A DNA stretch of 64,000 bases from Pradoshia sp. D12. Its GTDB lineage: Bacteria; Bacillota; Bacilli; Bacillales; Pradoshiaceae. The notes beneath the pieces were generated by a model. That model saw only the letters and a list, made by a program, of their open reading frames with translations, had not been told where the DNA came from and searched no databases. Where the stretch lies: assembly GCF_008935075.1 (NCBI RefSeq), contig NZ_CP044545.1, positions 2,569,501 to 2,633,500 on the forward strand. Direction: 5' to 3'. The position numbers were made by a program, and so were the translations under genes. Shown here piece after piece: positions 58,420 through 64,000 of this stretch (position 1 is the first letter of the stretch; every line of letters begins with the position of its first letter).

Positions 58420-58554
58420 ATGAGAGATAGAAGGAGAAATAGAAATGGCTTTTTTAAAGAATCCCTGTTTGAGATTATTGGTGAAATCATTTGGGAGATT
58501 TTAATGTTTATACCAAGGATGATCATTCGCTTTATAAGTAATATTTTTGATTAA
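58420..58554 (+). CDS. 44-residue small protein
   Basis: ATG at 58420 with AGGAG ten bases upstream. Basic MRDRRRNRNGFFKESL, then hydrophobic FEIIGEIIWEILMFIPRMII and RFISNIFD. It looks like a short membrane or amphipathic peptide; a possible small regulator or sporulation-type peptide, but no family is recognised. Confidence 0.5.
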   Translation: MRDRRRNRNGFFKESLFEIIGEIIWEILMFIPRMIIRFISNIFD

Positions 58555-58717
58555 CCTATTTACCATAGGCACTAAATTGAGGTCACCAAGTATACTTGAA
58601 CGTGTTTGCGAAGCATTTCACTTAAACAATCAGATGGACATGAATAAACAAATGAGACCAAAAACATTTCTCCTTAACTAACCCTTCGCAATAACCTTTA
58701 TAAACAGGGCCAAATAA

Positions 58718-58746
58718 AAATCCTGCATGGTATAGATGCAGGATTT
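58718..58746 (-). terminator. terminator of the ROK kinase gene
   Basis: AAATCCTGCAT (58718-58728) and ATGCAGGATTT (58736-58746) are perfect 11-bp arms with a 7-base loop. On the minus strand T-rich sequence follows. It lies 6 bases after the stop. Confidence 0.85.
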
Positions 58747-58751
58747 GTTTG

Positions 58752-59636
58752 TTATTTGCTTTCGCCGTGATTTAGTTGATAATTGTATACTGCTCCAATA
58801 AGATTGGCATCATTTTTAAACTTGCAAATAGCAATGTCTGGAACAATTTTTGCAATTTGTACCTTATCTAATATTTCCTTAAATTTACGGTGTAATTGTG
58901 GAATCAAATCTGGTTTAGCCGAGACTCCCCCGCCAATAATAATTTTTTCAGGGTCATAGCTGTACTGTAAGTTATAGATTCCTTGTGCCAGGCTATAATA
59001 GAACTTTTCTGTTTCCTCTATTGCTATTTTGTCACCCTGCTCCGCCAGTTCAAATACTTCTTTTCCGCTAATTTTTCCGCTTGGCAGATTGAACCGTTTC
59101 GCATAGCGGACAGCCATTTTGACCGGGCTTGCTAATGTACTGAAGGTCTCATCATGGTTCAGGAGCATATACCCAAATTCTCCACCAAAAAGATGTTTCC
59201 CATGATGAATCTTCCCGTCGACAATTACGGAACCGCCAATACCTGTGCCAACTACTACAAAAATAATATCCTTCAGCCCCTTCGCTGCACCCTTCCATAC
59301 TTCTGCAAGCGCTGCGCAATTCGCATCATTTTCCATAGAAATGGGGCAACCGAATAGCTTAGTTAGTTCAGGGTAAATCTCAAAATCATGAAGATAGGGA
59401 ACAGCACTTGCTCCTTCCACGACTCCTCTTCTTTGATTGACGGCTCCAGGTGAACTGATTGCAACTCCCTCAATCATGAACTGATCAGCAAATTTCTGTT
59501 TAACCTGCAATAAGGATGTTTTCATTTCCTCCCATGTAGATGGAGTGATAAATGATCCTTTATCTACTATTTCTTCCTTATCCCAAACCGCATACTTTAC
59601 AGTTGAACCGCCAATATCATAAACCAGTAATGACAT
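58752..59636 (-). CDS. ROK family kinase without zinc motif (BglK-like)
   Basis: 294 residues. YDIGGSTVKYAVWDKEEIVDKG (phosphate loop), VAISSPGAVNQRRG, ISMENDANCAALAEVWKGAAKG with catalytic Asp, VVGTGIGGSVIVDGKIHHGKHLFGGEFGYM, and a C-terminal IIIGGGVSA. The ROK zinc motif CxCGxxGCxE is absent; the position instead reads LLNHDETFSTLAS, as in beta-glucoside kinases. It would phosphorylate a free sugar or a beta-glycoside. ATG at 59636 with AGGAAGTG upstream is preferred to GTG at 59645. It is separated from the GH1 gene by a terminator. Confidence 0.85.
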   Translation of the reverse strand: MSLLVYDIGGSTVKYAVWDKEEIVDKGSFITPSTWEEMKTSLLQVKQKFADQFMIEGVAISSPGAVNQRRGVVEGASAVPYLHDFEIYPELTKLFGCPISMENDANCAALAEVWKGAAKGLKDIIFVVVGTGIGGSVIVDGKIHHGKHLFGGEFGYMLLNHDETFSTLASPVKMAVRYAKRFNLPSGKISGKEVFELAEQGDKIAIEETEKFYYSLAQGIYNLQYSYDPEKIIIGGGVSAKPDLIPQLHRKFKEILDKVQIAKIVPDIAICKFKNDANLIGAVYNYQLNHGESK

Positions 59637-59673
59637 GATTTTCACTTCCTGCTCCCTGAGAATAATAAATAAA

Positions 59674-59718
59674 CACCTAATTTGCAGAACAGTTCCGTTA
59701 TTCTAAACAAATTAGGTG
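59674..59718 (-). terminator. terminator between the GH1 and ROK kinase genes
   Basis: CACCTAATTTG (59674-59684) and CAAATTAGGTG (59708-59718) form a perfect 11-bp stem, followed on the minus strand by TTTATTTATT. It ends the esterase-GH36-GH1 transcript. Confidence 0.85.
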
Positions 59719-59732
59719 CTTGATCCATCACT

Positions 59733-61124
59733 TTACTTTAATCCATTATTTTCACTAACTTCTTTAATCCAATAACCCGATTTCTTGATGGTCTTCACCT
59801 GCGTATGGATGTTATTCGAAATAAATCCATAACGGTTACGGTACGCATTCTTCCATGACCAACAGTCAATAGGTGTCCATAGATGATAACCATAGCAATT
59901 TGACCCTTCTTCTATTCCTTTATGAACCCATTCTAAATGCTCCTCGATGAATTCAATCCGATAATCATCCTCAATCATGCCTTCATCATTCAGGAAACGT
60001 TCCTCCCGTGAAACACCCATTCCATTTTCGGAAACAAACCACTCAATATTTTTATAATTATCACGAATATTGATGGCGATATCATACAATGCCTTCGGAT
60101 AAATCTCCCATCCTTTATCCACATTCATCCTTCTGCCAGGCATATCATAATGATCATAATAGCGGTCAGGCATCCAATCGGCTGTACTGTTTGGTGAGAT
60201 ATCTGGGGCCTTCACGCGAGACGGATGATAGAAATTAACGCCAAGGGTATCAATGGTATTTGCCTTCAAAATCGCCAGTTCTTCCACCGTTGATTCCCAG
60301 ATCACTTTATCTTTTGTTAAAATTTCAACCAATTGTGCCGGAAATTCTCCATAAACAGCCGCATTTAAGAACATCTCATTGCGCCATAGATCCGCAATTT
60401 TCCCTGCTTTTACGTCTTCTTCCTTATTGGAAGCAGGGTAGGATGGAGTCAGGTTGAGAATAATTCCAATTTTTGCACCCTGATTATGAAGACCCAACTC
60501 CCTGAAAACCTTAATCGCTTTAGCGGAAGCCAGATTTAAGTTATACGCAACCTGGACTGCCCTTTTTCCATCAACCACCTTTGGATAATGGAATTGATAT
60601 AAATACTGGCCGTCCACAATGACCATCGGCTCGTTAAAAGTAAACCAGTGCTTAACTCGGTCGCCAAACAGCTCAAAGCATTTGCCCGCAAACTTAGCAA
60701 ACAAGTCAACTACATGCTTTGATTCCCAGCCGCCATACTTCTTGTATAGCTCAACCGGAAGGTCAAAATGGTGGAGTGCCATAACAGGCGTGATTCCTTG
60801 TTTAATGAACTCATTAATCACATCATTATAATAGCGAACACCATCCTCGTTGACAGTCGCTGTTTCGAAATCGTCAATCAATCTTGTCCATTGAATGGAA
60901 GTCCGGACAGAATTAAGACCAATTTCCTTCATTAAATGAATATCTTTTACATAACTATTGTAGAAATTGGAGGCAGTATCAGGTCCAACCTGTTTGTAAA
61001 ACTCCTCGGGCTCCACTTCGTACCAGTAATCAAATACATTTGCATGTTTTTTATTAAATCTACCTTCACTTTGGGGACCAGAGGTAGCTGCACCCCACCA
61101 AAAATTATCCGGAAACTTTTTCAT
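59733..61124 (-). CDS. GH1 beta-glycosidase
   Basis: 463 residues. FPDNFWWGAATSGPQSEG at the N-terminus, HWFTFNEPMVIVDGQYLY with acid/base Glu165 and WFVSENGMG with nucleophile Glu366 are the GH1 signatures. No signal peptide: cytosolic. The C-terminal YGYHLWTPIDCWSWKNAYRNRYGFI block replaces the usual 6-phospho-binding 'S..N.Y.KRYG', so I cannot tell 6-phospho-beta-glucosidase from beta-glucosidase or mannosidase. In a mannan locus a beta-mannosidase or glucosidase role is likely. It follows the GH36 gene by 21 bases. Confidence 0.93.
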   Translation of the reverse strand: MKKFPDNFWWGAATSGPQSEGRFNKKHANVFDYWYEVEPEEFYKQVGPDTASNFYNSYVKDIHLMKEIGLNSVRTSIQWTRLIDDFETATVNEDGVRYYNDVINEFIKQGITPVMALHHFDLPVELYKKYGGWESKHVVDLFAKFAGKCFELFGDRVKHWFTFNEPMVIVDGQYLYQFHYPKVVDGKRAVQVAYNLNLASAKAIKVFRELGLHNQGAKIGIILNLTPSYPASNKEEDVKAGKIADLWRNEMFLNAAVYGEFPAQLVEILTKDKVIWESTVEELAILKANTIDTLGVNFYHPSRVKAPDISPNSTADWMPDRYYDHYDMPGRRMNVDKGWEIYPKALYDIAINIRDNYKNIEWFVSENGMGVSREERFLNDEGMIEDDYRIEFIEEHLEWVHKGIEEGSNCYGYHLWTPIDCWSWKNAYRNRYGFISNNIHTQVKTIKKSGYWIKEVSENNGLK

Positions 61125-61145
61125 GATTGCCTCTCTCCTAAACAG

Positions 61146-63380
61146 TTAGTTTATTGAATTCAAATAAAATAGTTTGCTATTGTAATCCTTCGTTTTCTCT
61201 CTGGACCAAAATTCATCCGCTTTTCCGGTAAAGTTTTCTCCGAAAAGAAGACCGATTTGCATTAAATCATCGCCAAACCTTTTCCCGTCTCCATTGATTT
61301 GGTACATTTTGTCCTCTGCCAATCCTTTTAGCTTTAATCGTTCATATGGACGATTTGGCTTTGATAAAACCTCATAATAGCCAACAATCGCCTCCGTTTG
61401 ATCCTTTGAAACAACCATCCATGCCGTTTCATTGTTGGTAAACGGACTTAATAACCGGAAAAATGTCCCTTGCTGGATCAAAGCGCGATGCTGCTTGAAA
61501 AAGGTAATATCCTTCTTAATCTGGTCCTTTTCCTCCTCCGATAGAAGGGTAATATCCAGCTCATATCCAAATGTACCGAAGAAGGCAACATTAGCGCGCA
61601 TTTCCATGCTTGTTGTCCTTCCCACCTGATGATTCGGAACAGCAGATACATGACTGCCAATACTGGATAATGGATAAACGAATGAAGTTCCATATTGAAT
61701 TTTTAACCGTTCAACTGCATCTGTATCATCACTTGCCCAGCCTTGAGGTGCATAGTAGAGCATCCCTGGATCGAAACGTCCTCCACCGCCTGCACAGGAT
61801 TCGAATAATATATCAGGATACTTCGCTATCAGCCTCTCGTATAAGGAGTAAACACCTAAAATGTAACGATGCCATACCTCTCCTTGCTGATCCGCCGGCA
61901 ATGCTATGGAATAGGCCTCTGATATATAGCGGTTCATATCCCATTTGATGTAGTCAATTTGACAGTCTGATAGAATCGCATCCATTTGTTCGTATACATT
62001 TTCGACTACTTCAGATCGGGAAAAGTCCAGGACAAACTGATTTCGGCCGTGAGATAGTCTCTTGCCCGGAACCTGGATTAGCCAGTCTGGATGTTCTTTA
62101 AATAGCTTAGTATCCTTGCAGACCATTTCCGGTTCAAACCATAGACCAAACTTTAATCCCAAGGCGTGTATCTTTTCTGATAACCCCTTCATTCCATTAG
62201 GCAATTTAGCACTATTAACAAACCAATCCCCTAATGAAGAGCTATCATCATTACGCTGACCAAACCAGCCGTCATCAAGGACGAACAGCTCCATTCCAAG
62301 CTCAGCACCACTACGTGCAATCTCAAGAATTTTTTCTTCATTAAAATCAAAATAGGTCGCTTCCCAGTTGTTAATAAGAATCGGACGTTCTTTATCCCTC
62401 CAAACTCCCCTCGCCAATCGAGTACGATAAAGGTCGTGCAATGCCTGACTCATTTCGTTTAAACCAGAGTCAGAATAAACCAGTACGGCTTCTGGTGTTT
62501 GGAAACTTTCACCCTGCTTCAGCTTCCATGCGAATTGGAATGGATTAATGCCCATCATCGCTCTTGTTACTTTGTATGTATCCACCTCAATCTGGGCGAG
62601 AAAATTACCGCTGTAAATTAAACTGAAGCCATATGCCTCACCGGCATGCTCCGTTGTCTCGGGTCGAACCAACGCCATAAATGGGTTATGAGCATGACTG
62701 CTTGCTCCACGTGTACTGGAAATCGATTGGACGCCTGTTATAACCGGTTTCCTTTCAAGATGATTTTCGCGGGTCCAGGCACCATTTAAGTGAATCAATT
62801 CAAAATTATCATCTGAAAAATCGATGCTTAAGCTCATCGCTGTTTCAAGCTCGTAGTCTTCAGAACCATTATTCGTAAATTTAGCACTTCTGGCAATAAC
62901 CGGCCGATCTTTATAAATCGTATAGAATATATATAATGTCAGCTCAGAATACGCATCCTTCAGCAGAATTTCGAGCGTCTCTGCCTCCTCAGGAGATTCC
63001 GTATATGTAGCCGGCAGACCATCAAGGACTGGTTTCCCTTCCATAACTCGATAATCTGCATATTCAAAACGACTGATTCTGTCACCCGCTGGATAGCGAA
63101 CCTGCTGTGCTGGGTAGCGAAAATCCGAGGTACCAAAACCAGGATACTCTTGTCTGATATGTTCCAGTGATAAAGTATGATCACCCTCAAACTGATTATT
63201 CGATGGACGTACTTCTCTTTCCATTAAAAAGTCGAAGTTTTCCTGATGACGAATACTTTTCCCAAAATATAAATGCTCCAGCTGATTGATTTGGTCCATC
63301 ACGCGGAATAAATAACTTACTTTACTGTTTGATAGATGAAACTCAAGCTTGTTTTTATTTACTTTAATCAATTTATTCAT
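61146..63380 (-). CDS. GH36 alpha-galactosidase
   Basis: 744 residues, full length for GH36 group I. N-terminal beta-sandwich about 1-330, catalytic barrel from about 335: LFVLDDGWFGQRNDDSSSLGDW, FGLWFEPEMV, and IDYIKWDMNR with nucleophile Asp481, ESCAGGGGRFD, and WASDDTDAVERL with acid/base Asp551. It removes alpha-1,6-galactosyl branches from galactomanno-oligosaccharides or raffinose-type sugars. No signal peptide. Its start overlaps the esterase gene by 8 bp. AGGGG precedes the ATG. It duplicates the function of MelA at 17 kb by a different mechanism. Confidence 0.95.
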   Translation of the reverse strand: MNKLIKVNKNKLEFHLSNSKVSYLFRVMDQINQLEHLYFGKSIRHQENFDFLMEREVRPSNNQFEGDHTLSLEHIRQEYPGFGTSDFRYPAQQVRYPAGDRISRFEYADYRVMEGKPVLDGLPATYTESPEEAETLEILLKDAYSELTLYIFYTIYKDRPVIARSAKFTNNGSEDYELETAMSLSIDFSDDNFELIHLNGAWTRENHLERKPVITGVQSISSTRGASSHAHNPFMALVRPETTEHAGEAYGFSLIYSGNFLAQIEVDTYKVTRAMMGINPFQFAWKLKQGESFQTPEAVLVYSDSGLNEMSQALHDLYRTRLARGVWRDKERPILINNWEATYFDFNEEKILEIARSGAELGMELFVLDDGWFGQRNDDSSSLGDWFVNSAKLPNGMKGLSEKIHALGLKFGLWFEPEMVCKDTKLFKEHPDWLIQVPGKRLSHGRNQFVLDFSRSEVVENVYEQMDAILSDCQIDYIKWDMNRYISEAYSIALPADQQGEVWHRYILGVYSLYERLIAKYPDILFESCAGGGGRFDPGMLYYAPQGWASDDTDAVERLKIQYGTSFVYPLSSIGSHVSAVPNHQVGRTTSMEMRANVAFFGTFGYELDITLLSEEEKDQIKKDITFFKQHRALIQQGTFFRLLSPFTNNETAWMVVSKDQTEAIVGYYEVLSKPNRPYERLKLKGLAEDKMYQINGDGKRFGDDLMQIGLLFGENFTGKADEFWSREKTKDYNSKLFYLNSIN

Positions 63381-64000
63381 ATAATAGGAACCCCTTTACG
63401 CGGTCACCAAGCTTCGGCAAATATTCGTGACCATATTCCGGAAAGATAATCATTTCCTTTGGCGAAGTGATTTGATTGTAGACCGCAAATTGCTGGGCTG
63501 GATAACAAACATCATCCTCAAGGGCAATCGCCCATTTTACTTCCGCCTTAATTCGCGGTGCAAAGTGTTGCAAATCTATGTATTCAAGAGTGTTGAAGAA
63601 TTCATCTTCACGCTCATGCATCGGATCACGGAAACGAAACCAATAATGAAGTTCCTCATAGGCAGAAGAAGTAATATTAAATTCAAAAGCTTTACGGTAA
63701 TCACTTAAAAATGGATATTGCGCAACAACCTTTTTCACTCTTGGTTCCAACGCTGCACAAACCAATGATAGAGCTCCGCCCTGTGAGGCACCCTGAATAT
63801 ATATTTCCTCTTCATTGACCTCATCCATCGACATTAAAATTCTGGCAGCCTGTACAGTATCAAGAAATACAGAACGGAAATACAAACTTTCCGGCCCTTC
63901 TTCGACACCGCGGATGATGAGTCCCTTCATCGTTGTTCCTTTTACTTTAGAGTTGTTCTCAGAAAGCCCGCCCTGTCCGCGGCAATCCATAGCAAGGACA
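63373..64000 (-). CDS. AXE1-family acetyl esterase, C-terminal part (cut by window edge)
   Basis: At least 209 residues, open to the right edge. The visible segment VLAMDCRGQGGLSE, ARILMSMDEVNEEEIYIQGASQGGALSLVCAAL with nucleophile Ser in GASQG, LEDDVCYPAQQFAVYN with the catalytic Asp, and FPEYGHEYLPK with the His is the acetyl-xylan esterase/cephalosporin C deacetylase fold. It would remove acetyl groups from acetylated manno- or xylo-oligosaccharides in the cytosol. It overlaps the GH36 gene by 8 bp as first visible gene of the operon. The N-terminal half lies outside the window. Confidence 0.92.
   Translation of the reverse strand, partial: VLAMDCRGQGGLSENNSKVKGTTMKGLIIRGVEEGPESLYFRSVFLDTVQAARILMSMDEVNEEEIYIQGASQGGALSLVCAALEPRVKKVVAQYPFLSDYRKAFEFNITSSAYEELHYWFRFRDPMHEREDEFFNTLEYIDLQHFAPRIKAEVKWAIALEDDVCYPAQQFAVYNQITSPKEMIIFPEYGHEYLPKLGDRVKGFLLYE

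Overview
The window looks like a chromosomal segment from a low-GC Gram-positive bacterium of the Bacillaceae. Genes carry strong GGAGG-type ribosome binding sites with frequent TTG and GTG starts, terminators are simple hairpin plus T-run, and there are CcpA-type cre boxes. Several families are typical of Bacillus relatives (YkvI, DUF3953, DUF5412, DUF6429, PadR-DUF2812, LytTR-DUF3021). No rRNA, tRNA, phage, CRISPR array or intact insertion sequence was seen. The genus cannot be fixed from the sequence alone.

Layout. (1) 1-3.4 kb: the first 313 codons of a DrmA-like (DISARM anti-phage) helicase, cut by the left edge, and a DUF262/HNH (GmrSD-like) protein, suggesting the rim of a defence island. 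(2) 3.8-16.1 kb: a minus-strand catabolic locus running from a ROK repressor through an asparaginase, a complete Opp/Dpp-type ABC importer, an M17 aminopeptidase, a GH29 alpha-L-fucosidase, a glucokinase-type ROK kinase and CutC. I infer uptake and breakdown of a fucosylated glycopeptide or glyco-asparagine. (3) 16.1-18.4 kb: a deletion scar holding a truncated sugar permease beside an intact GH4 alpha-galactosidase. (4) 18.6-25.7 kb: a peptide or acyl-amino-acid operon (M20 amidohydrolase, NhaC antiporter, dipeptide epimerase, GNAT), an FmdE-like protein, an MBL-fold hydrolase and a YCII protein.

(5) About 25.9-47.4 kb is the most unusual region. It holds about 30 short, mostly single-gene units (GNATs, NUDIX, VOC, SUKH/SMI1, DUF4304, LRR, CPBP protease, serine hydrolase, PspC, many small membrane proteins), plus remnants. 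They are separated by about 28 copies or fragments of one intergenic repeat of about 80 bp. All recognised copies lie in the same orientation, even next to the few genes on the opposite strand. Each full copy contains a terminator-like hairpin and two GGGGCA boxes. Gene content and layout resemble an integron cassette array, but I see no integrase and the repeat does not fit the attC consensus.

(6) 47.5-50.1 kb: a YkvI-like transporter and a LytTR-DUF3021 pair. (7) 50.3-64 kb: a beta-mannan/galactomannan utilisation locus with a GntR regulator, a YesL-like membrane protein, a family 1 sugar ABC importer with a cre box, a GH113 mannanase-like enzyme, a cellobiose/mannobiose 2-epimerase, a ROK kinase, GH1, GH36 and an acetyl-xylan-esterase-family enzyme cut by the right edge. 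Together these would deacetylate, strip galactose, cleave, epimerise and phosphorylate imported manno-oligosaccharides.
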